Positions 49,810 to 58,777 of a DNA stretch of 64,000 nucleotides are shown here, in pieces (the stretch's first letter is position 1; every line of letters starts with the position of its first letter). This DNA is from Methanosarcinales archaeon Methan_01. GTDB taxonomy: Archaea > Halobacteriota > Methanosarcinia > Methanotrichales > Methanotrichaceae. The translations under genes and the position numbers were made by a program. The stretch spans positions 1 through 64,000 of the forward strand of contig LUYE01000036.1 in assembly GCA_001602645.1 (NCBI GenBank), written 5' to 3'. The notes under the pieces are model-generated. The model had not been told where the DNA came from, searched no databases, and worked only from the letters and a program-made list of their open reading frames with translations.

Positions 49810-50823
49810 TCATATCTCAGGATAGGCCCAAGTCCCCTCCATCTCCATCCCGTAGAACTTCTCGAGCATCTCTTTTTCCACCGCCGCTGGATCGACGTCC
49901 TCGAATAGGTCGGGATGGAACCATTTGCCCATATAAAGAAGGTATCCGACCAATCGAGGTCCTCTCCTCAGGAAAGGATGATAGACGTAGACCTCTCCGT
50001 TCTGAACGGCGCTCGTCTCCTTCAGGCCGGGGCGCGAGAGGATCTCGTCCCTCTTGGCTTTGAGCATCTCCTCGGTGGCGGGGTCTGTGCCGGATACTCT
50101 GGTGACGATTATCTCCGGATCGTTCTCCAGCACCCACTCTGCGCTGACGATAGGCCTCTCCACCGACTCGTCGTGGGCGATGTTTATTCCGCCAGCGAGG
50201 TTGATGTGCTCGTCCTTGGGCGTGCCGGCGGCGTTGGACTTGTACTCCCGGCACTCGTGATAGACCAGGGGCTTTTCATCCTCATCTAGGTCCCTGGTCC
50301 TCTCCTGGATCAGGTCCACGTAACCCTGTATGAACCCGGTGAGCTCTTCGGCCTTCTCCTGGTCGTCCATCATCTCTCCGATCACCCGGATGTTGTAGAT
50401 GATCGAATCAAGCTCGCAGTTCATCCCCACGATCACCACGGGGACGCCGGCGTCTTCGATCTGCTCGATCGTCTCCGGGAGCATGCTGGTATCGGATATC
50501 ACTACATCCGGGTCCAGATCCAGCGCCAGCTCTACGTTGGTGGTCTTGCTGTAGCTCCCGACGACGGGCTTCTCCTCGAGAACTGGCGGGAAGGTGGAGT
50601 ACTCATCCCGGCCGACGATATTGTCCATGCCGCCGAAGATAGAGATCAGCTCCGATGCCGAGGCGGTAGTGGAGACTATCCGCTCCGGCGGGCATGGGAC
50701 TTCTACCGATCTGTTCATGCCATCGACGATGGTGATCGTCTCTGCCTCAGCGCCCTCGACGATTCCCAGACAGCTCAAAAGCATGAGGGATATGAGGACG
50801 AATCCCGAAAATTTCACATTCAT
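49810..50823 (-). CDS. BtuF/FepB-type substrate-binding protein, tandem copy A
   Basis: A 337-residue secreted binding protein. Signal peptide V-L-I-S-L-M-L-L-S-C-L-G-I-V-E-G (9-24, with a lipobox-like L-L-S-C) is followed by T-I-V-D-G-M-N-R-S-V-E-V-P and P-E-R-I-V-S-T-T-A-S. It ends with K-W-F-H-P-D-L-F-E-D-V-D-P and W-A-Y-P-E-I. It is a paralogue of the next gene upstream, sharing D-E-I-L-S-R-P, L-R-R-G-P-R-L-x-G-Y-L-L-Y and the C-terminus. Confidence 0.88.
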   Translation of the reverse strand: MNVKFSGFVLISLMLLSCLGIVEGAEAETITIVDGMNRSVEVPCPPERIVSTTASASELISIFGGMDNIVGRDEYSTFPPVLEEKPVVGSYSKTTNVELALDLDPDVVISDTSMLPETIEQIEDAGVPVVIVGMNCELDSIIYNIRVIGEMMDDQEKAEELTGFIQGYVDLIQERTRDLDEDEKPLVYHECREYKSNAAGTPKDEHINLAGGINIAHDESVERPIVSAEWVLENDPEIIVTRVSGTDPATEEMLKAKRDEILSRPGLKETSAVQNGEVYVYHPFLRRGPRLVGYLLYMGKWFHPDLFEDVDPAAVEKEMLEKFYGMEMEGTWAYPEI

Positions 50824-50847
50824 TGTTTTGTCTCCATAAGTTGATCG

Positions 50848-51783
50848 TCATATCTCTGGGTAGGTCCAGATCCCCTCCAGGCTGATCCCGTAGAACCTCC
50901 GGAGCATCTCTCTCTCCACTGCCGCCGGATCGATGTCCTCGAAGAGTGAGGGGTGGAACCATCGAGCAAGATAGAGAAGGTATCCAATCAATCGAGGCCC
51001 CCGCCTCAGGGTGAGATGGGATACATAGACCTTTTCGCTCCGCACGGCATCGGTCCTTTTCAGCTCCGGCCGCGATAGGATCTCATCCCTCTTTCCCTTC
51101 AGCGGATCCTCGGCAGGGAGAACTGAGCTCGAAACCTGGGATATTATTACATTCGGGTTCTTCCCAGCCACCCAATCTCCGCTCACGACCTGCTCCTCCA
51201 AAAGCTCATCCTCCGCGATATTCAGGCCGCCCGCAAGGTCGATGCACAGATCCGCCGCGGTGCCAGATCCGGTGGTCTTGTACTTTCCGAAGGCACACTC
51301 GTGGTATACCCGGGGCTTATCCTCGACGTCCAGGTCTCTTGTCCGGCTCAAAACCAGATCTCTATATCTTTGAATAAAACCGACGAGCTCTCCTGCCTTC
51401 TCGTTGGCGTTCATCATCTCGCCCAAAGAACGAACGTTTTTTATGAGCGAATCCGTCTCGCAGCTCGTCCCGACGAGGAGCATGGGTATGCCCGCCGCAT
51501 CCATCACCTCAACGGTCTCCGGAGGAAGCCGCCTTCCGGCCACCACCACATCGGGATCGAGATCCAGCACCTCCTCGATCCTGATCGTCCCGCGAATACC
51601 GCTCCCCAAAGGCGGCTTCTCATTGAGGCCAGGAGGAAAACTTGAGTGATCATCTCGTCCCACTATCTTATCCATGCCGCCCAATATGCAGATCAGCTCT
51701 GATGCTGATGGCGTCAAAGAGACTATCCTGCCTGGTGAACGGGATACCTCTCTGCTGGTGGCCAAATTACCTTTATTCATCAT
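50848..51783 (-). CDS. BtuF/FepB-type binding protein, tandem copy B, no signal peptide
   Basis: A 311-residue paralogue of copy A, collinear from R-I-V-S-L-T-P-S-A-S-E-L-I-C-I-L-G-G onward. Its N-terminus M-M-N-K-G-N-L-A-T-S lacks both the signal peptide and the first beta strand of copy A. AGAGGAACG precedes the ATG and the frame closes upstream, so the short form seems real. It may act inside the cell or be a non-exported remnant. Confidence 0.82.
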   Translation of the reverse strand: MMNKGNLATSREVSRSPGRIVSLTPSASELICILGGMDKIVGRDDHSSFPPGLNEKPPLGSGIRGTIRIEEVLDLDPDVVVAGRRLPPETVEVMDAAGIPMLLVGTSCETDSLIKNVRSLGEMMNANEKAGELVGFIQRYRDLVLSRTRDLDVEDKPRVYHECAFGKYKTTGSGTAADLCIDLAGGLNIAEDELLEEQVVSGDWVAGKNPNVIISQVSSSVLPAEDPLKGKRDEILSRPELKRTDAVRSEKVYVSHLTLRRGPRLIGYLLYLARWFHPSLFEDIDPAAVEREMLRRFYGISLEGIWTYPEI

Positions 51784-51863
51784 CGTTCCTCTTCTGATTT
51801 CGACTCAAACGCAAGAGTCATCGGGCTCATTAGGGCTCTTTTTCCTCTCATCGATCCGGGGCG

Positions 51864-54800
51864 CTATCCATCCTCCAGCATCCCCTCTATCTCCAGGTAT
51901 ATCCCCCTCAGCTCCTCTCTCATCTCCTCGGTGGCGTCCCACATCTCCCGGTCTATCGCCTCAAGCAGCCTCTCAGCGATGTTCATGAGGGCGTGAGGGT
52001 TCACATCCTTCAGCCACTCCTGCATCTTCTCATCCAGAGCGTACTTACTCGCGAGCGCCTCGTACATCCAGTCCTCCAGGACCTCGGCGGTGGCGTCCCA
52101 GCCGAAGGCTATGTCCACCTGCCGGGAGAGGTCGCCTGCCCCCTTGTAGCCGTGCCGCTGCATGCTCTCGATCCACTTGGGGTTGAGGATGCGGGCGCGA
52201 AATATGTGCTTCGTCTCCTCGAAGGTGCTTCTGACTTTGACCCGATCCGGATCGGAGCTGTCGCCGCTGTAGGAGCGGGGAAGCTCTCCCTTGAGGGCCT
52301 TGACGGCCGCTATCATGCCGCCATGATAAGAGTAGAAGTCGTCGCCGTCGAGCATGTCGTACTCGCGGGTGTCCTCGTTCTTGACGGTCAGGTCGAGGCG
52401 GCTCAACCTTCTCCGAAAATCGTCCGGAACGGTGATCCCGTAGTTTCGTCGGCCGTAGGCGTAGCCGCCCCATTTGACGTAGATCTCGGCGAGGTCGTGC
52501 TCGTCTTTCCAGTTCTTGGAGTCGATGGCGTCGGAGACGCCTGCGCCGTAAGCTCCGGGGCGACAGCCGAATATCCGATAGCAGGCCTCCTCCTTCGCCT
52601 GGAGAGGATCGATCCCCTCAGCGATCTTCTCTTTTACGTCCTCGGCGACGTGCATGGCGAGATAGTTCTCCTCATGGGGCTCGCCCGAGCCTGCCACCAT
52701 CTCCACCGCCTCGTCGATGAGGGCGACTATGTTGGAGAAGGCGTCGCGGAAGAGGCCGCTTATCCGCAGCGTCACATCGATTCTGGGGCGGCCCAGCTCC
52801 TCCAGAGGTATCAGCTCGATCCCCCCCACCCTCCCGCTCTGGGCCTCCCACACTGGCCTTACGCCCATCAGATAGAGGACCTCGGCGACGTCGTCCCCCT
52901 TCGTCCTCATGGTGCCGGTCCCCCAGATTACCATGCCGACGCTCTCTGGATACCTGCCCTCGTCTTTCAGGTAACGTTCGAGGAGGGCATCGCCCTGGGA
53001 TACGCCCACCTTCCATGCAGCGGGAGATGGTATCGCCTGAGGGTCGACGGAGTAGAAGTTCCTCCCGGTGGGGAGGATATCGGCCATCCCTCGGGTGGGC
53101 GCCCCCGAGGGGCCTGGCGAAACGAAGCCGCCCCGAGAAGCGGCGAGGACGGCAGTCAGCTCATCGGTGGTCGCTCTTATCCTCGGGACGAGGGATCTTC
53201 CGATATAATCGAGGACCAGCTCCATCTTCTCGCTTCTTTTCCCCAGCACCTCGTCCTCTAAGGCCTCTATCACGTCGGGGCTGAAGTTTTCCTGGTGAAA
53301 ACGCTCTACAAGCTTGAGGGAGAGGCAATGAACCTCTTCGATGATGTGGCCGCCTTTCTGTCCCCTGGTTCTCAGAAGCTCGTCATAATCGTGGCCCAAG
53401 AGCTCTGCCAGCGCCTCTCTCATCGAGGGGACGCTGCCGTTGGATAGCCTGGTGAGGGCTACGAGAAACTCGTCGAGCCTCGAGCCCTCGGGCGGCTCTC
53501 CAAAGATGTGAAGCCCGTCCCTTATCTGGGTGTCAGCCATCTCGTGGATGTAATCGTGGAGCCGGTCGAGGAAGCTGTCGAAATCCGAGAAGGCGGCCAC
53601 TTCGTTCACCAAGAGGTCGTGGTCGAGCTTCGCTTCAGAGACCTTCCCCCAGATCCTTCTCTGCACGTCCTGCGTCTTTCCCGGGTCCTCCGAGACGACG
53701 TGCTGGTAGTCCTGCAACAGCACCTCCAGCTCCGCCATCTCCTCATAGGAGTCGGCGTTGTGCATCACTGGAACCAGATGGTCGATGATGCAGCAGTAGC
53801 TCCTCCTCTTCGCCTGGGTCCCCTCTCCAGGGTTGTTGATGATGTAAGGATAGATGTTGGGCAGATCGTCAATGGCGATATCCGGAAAGCAAGATGAGCT
53901 GAGGCCAGCTCCCTTTCCGGGAAGCCACTCCAGGGATCCGTGTTTGCCGATATGCATCACCAGATCTGCGCCGAAGACATCCCGGATCCACCGGTAGTAG
54001 GCGTAGTAATGGTGAGGGATGGGATGATCGGGGCTGTGGTAGATCGCCGCAGGGTCCTCCAAAAATCCCCGCGGAGGCTGAAGGCCGATGAAGACGTTGC
54101 CGTTTATTATGCCTGGGATGATCAACCTGTCCTCGTGAACGAAAAGATCTCCTGGAGGCGGACCCCAGGCCTCCGTCATCTTATTCTGTACTCCGGCCGG
54201 AAGCTCACAGAACCACTTCCGGTACAGATCTCCAGAGACAGTATCTACGGCCCTCGTGGCCATCTCGGCGGGGCCAGACCACTGCCTGTTATTGGTGACG
54301 CCGTCTCTCACCTCCTCGATGAGCGTCCGACCATCTTCGGGCAGCCGATCGAGCCGGTACCCCCCCGCCTCCATATCCCGCAGGATGTTCCAGACCGATG
54401 CGGGCGAATCCAGCCCGAAGGCGGAGCCGATCCGATCGTCTCTTGGTGGGTAGTTGTGAAAGATGATGGCAACCCTCTTATCCTCGCTGGGAATATGTCT
54501 AAGCCTCGCCCAGTTCAGGCTCAGCCGGACGATCTTACCGACCCTCTCCTCGATCGGCATGTAAATGGTCGCTTTGGCCCCTGTCAGTGGATCCCTCTCT
54601 GTGCGCTCTCTCGCTGCCACAGGCACAGTGATCAGAAGTCCATCGAACTCGGGAAGGGCTATGCTCGTGGTGACGTCCATGGGGCTCAGCCCCTGGATCG
54701 ACTCCACCCACTCCTTCTCGGTTTTGTGGGTCATGATCCCCTTGATGACCGGCACGCCGAGCTTCGTCAGGAAGACCTCTTTTTCGCCAGCCAAGGCCTC

Positions 54801-55640
54801 TTGGGTCCCGTTTTCTCCTGCCAGGGCCTCCTTATCTCCTCCCGAAGCCCACATGGAGAATGAGAACATCAGCAAGCTTATCAGAACGTCCACGATCGGC
54901 CGGCCGTCCCTCATGAAGTAGTTCTCCATCACCCATTCGGCACCATGGGTTCCCAGCTCGACGTCCTTCAGGCTGTACATGAAGACGGGGATGACGTTTG
55001 CCCCCTGCCCCTCGATCTCGGCTATCAGCCTGTCTACAAAGGCGGTGTTCCCCGACTGCCAGAGGCCGTTATAAAACCAGATGCCCACGGTGGGACGGCC
55101 TCCCGCGTGCCTCTGCTCTAGATATTCATCAAGGGTGGGGACGTGATCAAAATCCGGATGGTATATGCCGTCCCAGATCGGCCTCTCCGGTTCTGGCACA
55201 GCGCAATCAAAGCCTCCAAACCGGTGGGCCAGGTAAAGTAAGAGCCCTTTGAAGTTCTCCTTTCCACCGTAGTTGAGGTACCTGGTTATGCTCCAATAAT
55301 CTTCTTTATCGACGGTGGATCGCTTGAAGAGCTCGGTGTCCTGTTCGGATGCTGTTGCCTGGGCATGGATGGGAACCCCCGCCGCCTCAAGTTCTGAGAC
55401 GAGATCATCGAAGCAGGCGAGGCTCTTCTTGCCTCCGTGAAGATGAAGTATGACGAGATGAGATTTTGAGGCGATTTGGACGAACTCATCGATCTGGCCA
55501 GCCGTCATCAGATCTTCGCCAGATCTGACTTGCAGCTCAGCAACGTCGCCAACCTCATCGATGATCTCCCTGAAGGCTGATATCAGCGGAAATAGATCGG
55601 TCGGATGAGTGCTGGCATATGCTATCTTCACTTTTTCCAT
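51864..55640 (-). CDS. CobN/BchH-like metal chelatase large subunit
   Basis: A 1258-residue homologue of CobN, the large subunit of aerobic cobaltochelatase, and of magnesium chelatase H. The conserved core is seen as H-P-I-P-H-H-Y-Y-A-Y-Y-R-W, V-M-H-I-G-K-H-G-S-L-E-W-L-P-G-K and G-Y-K-G-A-G-D-L-S. Stand-alone CobN-like proteins without the small AAA+ subunits occur in methanogens; their metal and tetrapyrrole are unknown. No ChlI/ChlD-like genes are near. It lies between the BtuCD-like genes and two binding proteins, so it may handle an imported or metal-exchanged tetrapyrrole, which is inference. Confidence 0.93.
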   Translation of the reverse strand: MEKVKIAYASTHPTDLFPLISAFREIIDEVGDVAELQVRSGEDLMTAGQIDEFVQIASKSHLVILHLHGGKKSLACFDDLVSELEAAGVPIHAQATASEQDTELFKRSTVDKEDYWSITRYLNYGGKENFKGLLLYLAHRFGGFDCAVPEPERPIWDGIYHPDFDHVPTLDEYLEQRHAGGRPTVGIWFYNGLWQSGNTAFVDRLIAEIEGQGANVIPVFMYSLKDVELGTHGAEWVMENYFMRDGRPIVDVLISLLMFSFSMWASGGDKEALAGENGTQEALAGEKEVFLTKLGVPVIKGIMTHKTEKEWVESIQGLSPMDVTTSIALPEFDGLLITVPVAARERTERDPLTGAKATIYMPIEERVGKIVRLSLNWARLRHIPSEDKRVAIIFHNYPPRDDRIGSAFGLDSPASVWNILRDMEAGGYRLDRLPEDGRTLIEEVRDGVTNNRQWSGPAEMATRAVDTVSGDLYRKWFCELPAGVQNKMTEAWGPPPGDLFVHEDRLIIPGIINGNVFIGLQPPRGFLEDPAAIYHSPDHPIPHHYYAYYRWIRDVFGADLVMHIGKHGSLEWLPGKGAGLSSSCFPDIAIDDLPNIYPYIINNPGEGTQAKRRSYCCIIDHLVPVMHNADSYEEMAELEVLLQDYQHVVSEDPGKTQDVQRRIWGKVSEAKLDHDLLVNEVAAFSDFDSFLDRLHDYIHEMADTQIRDGLHIFGEPPEGSRLDEFLVALTRLSNGSVPSMREALAELLGHDYDELLRTRGQKGGHIIEEVHCLSLKLVERFHQENFSPDVIEALEDEVLGKRSEKMELVLDYIGRSLVPRIRATTDELTAVLAASRGGFVSPGPSGAPTRGMADILPTGRNFYSVDPQAIPSPAAWKVGVSQGDALLERYLKDEGRYPESVGMVIWGTGTMRTKGDDVAEVLYLMGVRPVWEAQSGRVGGIELIPLEELGRPRIDVTLRISGLFRDAFSNIVALIDEAVEMVAGSGEPHEENYLAMHVAEDVKEKIAEGIDPLQAKEEACYRIFGCRPGAYGAGVSDAIDSKNWKDEHDLAEIYVKWGGYAYGRRNYGITVPDDFRRRLSRLDLTVKNEDTREYDMLDGDDFYSYHGGMIAAVKALKGELPRSYSGDSSDPDRVKVRSTFEETKHIFRARILNPKWIESMQRHGYKGAGDLSRQVDIAFGWDATAEVLEDWMYEALASKYALDEKMQEWLKDVNPHALMNIAERLLEAIDREMWDATEEMREELRGIYLEIEGMLEDG

Positions 55641-55728
55641 ACCAATTAAACCCCATGACGTTATAATTTAGGAGATATTCAAAACTCGGTATATCTTATC
55701 GATCTCGACGGGGATGTGATGGATAAGG

Positions 55729-56505
55729 TCATACGGGCTCGATCGGCATGATGTAGGGCATGCCCTTGCTGTCTTTTATCACCTCGGCCCTGACGCCGTA
55801 GACCCGTTCGATGTTCTCGGAGATGAGGATCGACTTGGGATCCCCCACCTTGAAGACCTTCTTATCCTTGAGCATCACTATGCTGTCTGAGAACCTAGAT
55901 GCCAGGTTCAGATCGTGCATGGCCATGACGGCGGAGATCTTCCTCTCCCAGACGAGCTTCTTTACGATGTTCATCACCTCGAGCTGGTGCTTTATGTCGA
56001 GGTTGCTGGTGGGCTCGTCCAGGAGAAGCACCTCCGGTTCCTGGGCCAGCGCCCTCGCCATGGCGATCTTCTGTTTCTCTCCGCCGGAGAGCTCGTCGAA
56101 GTACCTCGATGCGAACTCCTCGATCCCCATGAACTTGAGAGTTCGCGAGACGATTTTTACGTCGTTTCCGGTGACCCGCCAACCTATGTGGGGCCTTCTT
56201 CCCATGAGCACTATATCAAAAACCGTGTAGGGAAAGACCTCCGTCGTGCTCTGAGGGACGTATCCCACCATCTTGGAGAAGTCCTTGGAGCTCAGCTGAG
56301 CTGCCTCGTTTCCATCGATATAGACCGTGCCCCGTTGAGGTTTCAGTATCCTGTCTATGCACTTGATCAGGGTGCTCTTCCCAGCCCCGTTTGGTCCCAC
56401 GAGGCTTACGATATCTCCCTTCTCGATCTCCAGGGAGATGCCGTCGAGGATGGTCTTGCCATTATAGCCGAAGTTCAGATCGCTTACTTCCAGCTTCACT
56501 GCCAC
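55729..56505 (-). CDS. ABC importer ATP-binding protein (BtuD/FepC-like)
   Basis: A 258-residue ATPase: L-V-G-P-N-G-A-G-K-S-T-L (Walker A), G-Y-V-P-Q-S (Q loop), L-S-G-G-E-K-Q-K (signature) and V-L-L-L-D-E-P-T-S-N-L-D-I (Walker B). The frame is open upstream, but GTG 56503-56505 gives the family N-terminus and overlaps the last residues of the permease. It powers the adjacent permease. Confidence 0.9.
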   Translation of the reverse strand: MAVKLEVSDLNFGYNGKTILDGISLEIEKGDIVSLVGPNGAGKSTLIKCIDRILKPQRGTVYIDGNEAAQLSSKDFSKMVGYVPQSTTEVFPYTVFDIVLMGRRPHIGWRVTGNDVKIVSRTLKFMGIEEFASRYFDELSGGEKQKIAMARALAQEPEVLLLDEPTSNLDIKHQLEVMNIVKKLVWERKISAVMAMHDLNLASRFSDSIVMLKDKKVFKVGDPKSILISENIERVYGVRAEVIKDSKGMPYIMPIEPV

Positions 56506-57563
56506 CACCGCCTCTTTCTCCTCACCAGAAGGTAAAGGAAGAAGGGAACTCCTATGAAGTATGTGAGGATGCCCACCGGTATCTCGGTGGGCGAGATCAT
56601 GGTCCTGCAGGCCGTATCTGAGGCGAGGAGGAGGAGCGCCCCGATCAGCCCCGAGCAGGGGATGAGGTACCGATGGTCGCTTCCTATCAACAGTCTGCAG
56701 ACGTGAGGAGAGACCAGTCCGATAAATCCTATGACGCCGGTGAAGGCGATGACGCTGGCGGTGAGGATGGTGGCAAGGGTCAGGCAGGTCAGCCTGACCC
56801 GGTTGACGTTGATCCCCAGGCTCGATGCCACCTCCTCCCCCGCGCTCATGGCGTTCAGGTCCCAGGAGTAGCGCATCAGGATCGTGGTCAGTATCAGCAC
56901 AGTCGGGATGAGGATGATCACGTTCTCCCATCGGGAGGTGTAGAGGCCACCCATCAGCCAGAATACGACCTCCCTCAGCTCTTCGTGGCCCGATACGTAC
57001 TTGAGAAGAGATATCACGGCCGAGAATAGGTAGCCCATAGCCACACCTGCGAGGATCAGCGTCTCAATAGAGGTCCCTTTCATCCGGGATATCCCGTAGA
57101 CGATGACCATGGTGAGGAGGCTGAAGAGGAAGGCGTTGATGGCGATGATATACCGGCCCGGCCCCAAGACGCCTACGCCCAGAACGATGGCTATGGCGGC
57201 TCCGCAGGCCGCCCCCGAAGAGAGGCCCAGGGTGTAGGGTGAGACGAGCGGGTTCCTGAGAACGCCCTGCATCGCTGCGCCGGCAACGCCGAGGCTGATC
57301 CCCGTGATGACCGCCATTAGTATCCTCGGAAGCCTCAGCTGGAGGACGACCACCTGGGCAAAGGTGCTGACCTCTTCAGTGGGCATGAACTGGGCCAAGA
57401 CGACGCGGAAGGACTCGCCCATCCCCAGAGACGCTGCGCCCATGGATATCGCGAAGACTGCTAGGAGAGCGACCGCAACAAAAAGAACGAGGGTGAAAAG
57501 GGTCTTCTTCCAGGAAGCCCTGGCGTAGACCTCCTCGGCATCGAAGACTTCATCTTCGCTCAT
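56496..57563 (-). CDS. ABC importer permease (BtuC/FecCD-like)
   Basis: A 355-residue permease with about ten hydrophobic segments. R-L-P-R-I-L-M-A-V-I-T-G and L-G-V-A-G-A-A-M-Q-G-V-L-R-N-P-L-V-S-P-Y-T-L-G are the FecCD hallmarks, with G-F-I-G-L-V-S-P-H-V-C-R near the end. It imports siderophores, heme, cobalamin or similar metal chelates. It overlaps the binding-protein gene upstream by ATGA. Confidence 0.92.
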   Translation of the reverse strand: MSEDEVFDAEEVYARASWKKTLFTLVLFVAVALLAVFAISMGAASLGMGESFRVVLAQFMPTEEVSTFAQVVVLQLRLPRILMAVITGISLGVAGAAMQGVLRNPLVSPYTLGLSSGAACGAAIAIVLGVGVLGPGRYIIAINAFLFSLLTMVIVYGISRMKGTSIETLILAGVAMGYLFSAVISLLKYVSGHEELREVVFWLMGGLYTSRWENVIILIPTVLILTTILMRYSWDLNAMSAGEEVASSLGINVNRVRLTCLTLATILTASVIAFTGVIGFIGLVSPHVCRLLIGSDHRYLIPCSGLIGALLLLASDTACRTMISPTEIPVGILTYFIGVPFFLYLLVRRKRRWWQ

Positions 57564-58555
57564 GGATAGACATACACCCCCTCCAGTTTCTGGCCGAAGA
57601 GCTCCTGGATCAGCTCTTCATGAACCTCCTCAGGATCGATATCCTCGAAGAAGTCGGGGTGGAACCATTTGGCGAGGTAAAGCTCTCCTATTATTGAGCG
57701 AACGCCGGTTGTCACGGGACTGCTGAGGATATATGCCCGATCATCCTCGACCGCCTTGACGCTGCTCAATCCAGGTCGGGAGAGGATCTCATCCCTCGCC
57801 TCCTCCATCATCTCCACTGTTAAATCTTCTGTAGAGGAAACGAGACGGAGGATTATGTCAGGATCTCTCTCGGCGAGCCACTCGGGGCTCCCAGTGGGAT
57901 ATTTAGCGGGCTCATCGCCTACGACGTTAATCCCGCCAGAAGCACCGCTGTGATACGGCTGGGACCATTCAAAGAAGACTACGGGTTTGTCCTCTTCCTC
58001 AAGATCGGCGCAACGTTCCTCGACGATGTCATGGTACTGTTCGATGAAGCCGATGATCTCTCCCGCCCGGTCTTCTTCATCCAACACGATCCCGAGATGG
58101 CTCACAACAGTGGCTACCGCCGCGGGGTCCCACGACGTCTCCACTATCACCGGTATTCCCGCATCCTCGATCCTCTGGCGGTAGTCATCGGAGAGCATAC
58201 TGTCAGCGATCACCAGATCGGGCTCGAGCTCGAGGATGAGCTCCACATTTGGCGTATAGGAGCTCCCGGCCACCACCGGAACATCCTCAAGAGACTTAGG
58301 AACGATGGAGTAAGAGTCGCGCCCGACGATCCTCTCGCCAGCGTCCAAAGCGCATATGATTTCAGATGTACGCGAGGTGATGGAGACGATCCGCATCACA
58401 GGGCGTGATACATCGACGGACTCTCCTGTACCATCGACGATGGTGACAGTATCTGACGGCAGAGTCGTCTCTTCGGCATACCCAGTGGGTGATAGAAATA
58501 TGAAACAGAGAGAGACGATTGCCCCAGTTATTCTTACATTTTTATCCATACACAT
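57560..58555 (-). CDS. BtuF/FepB-type substrate-binding protein of the BtuCD-like importer
   Basis: A 331-residue secreted binding protein with a signal peptide (I-V-S-L-C-F-I-F-L-S-P-T-G-Y-A). T-I-V-D-G-T-G-E-S-V-D-V, V-V-A-G-S-S-Y-T-P-N-V-E and W-F-H-P-D-F-F-E-D-I-D-P follow. The stop overlaps the permease start, so it is the cognate binding protein. ATG 58555 or ATG 58549 may be used. A TATA-like element near 58570-58585 would leave almost no leader. Confidence 0.9.
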   Translation of the reverse strand: MCMDKNVRITGAIVSLCFIFLSPTGYAEETTLPSDTVTIVDGTGESVDVSRPVMRIVSITSRTSEIICALDAGERIVGRDSYSIVPKSLEDVPVVAGSSYTPNVELILELEPDLVIADSMLSDDYRQRIEDAGIPVIVETSWDPAAVATVVSHLGIVLDEEDRAGEIIGFIEQYHDIVEERCADLEEEDKPVVFFEWSQPYHSGASGGINVVGDEPAKYPTGSPEWLAERDPDIILRLVSSTEDLTVEMMEEARDEILSRPGLSSVKAVEDDRAYILSSPVTTGVRSIIGELYLAKWFHPDFFEDIDPEEVHEELIQELFGQKLEGVYVYP

Positions 58556-58777
58556 CAGCCAACATCAAATATACTTGTTATAACTACAGCTATGTTGATC
58601 CATACTATCATCTCTTATTTAATGGCTGCGGTTCTGAGAACGACGAAAGCTGCAAGGATTTCATTCTACCCGCAGAATCGAATAGACCACATAATCTGAC
58701 GAAAATCGAGGCATGACCGCTAACAACAGTAAAGGCGCCAGAAAAAGTTAGGGAAAAAAATGCCCTATTTCTATTTA
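58556..58777. promoter_or_regulatory. Promoter region of the binding protein at 57560-58555
   Basis: AT-rich. Contains ACTTGTTATAA at 58573-58583 and a TATA-like AGTATATTT (minus strand) next to it. The same 11-base ACTTGTTATAA occurs at 60119-60129 upstream of the dockerin/binding protein. Confidence 0.35.

Noticed and set aside
51864-55640. Cobalamin (aerobic) cobaltochelatase CobN proper
   Set aside because: Family fold is clear, but no CobS/CobT or other cobalamin genes are near and the organism is an anaerobe, so the name CobN was not given as gene symbol.
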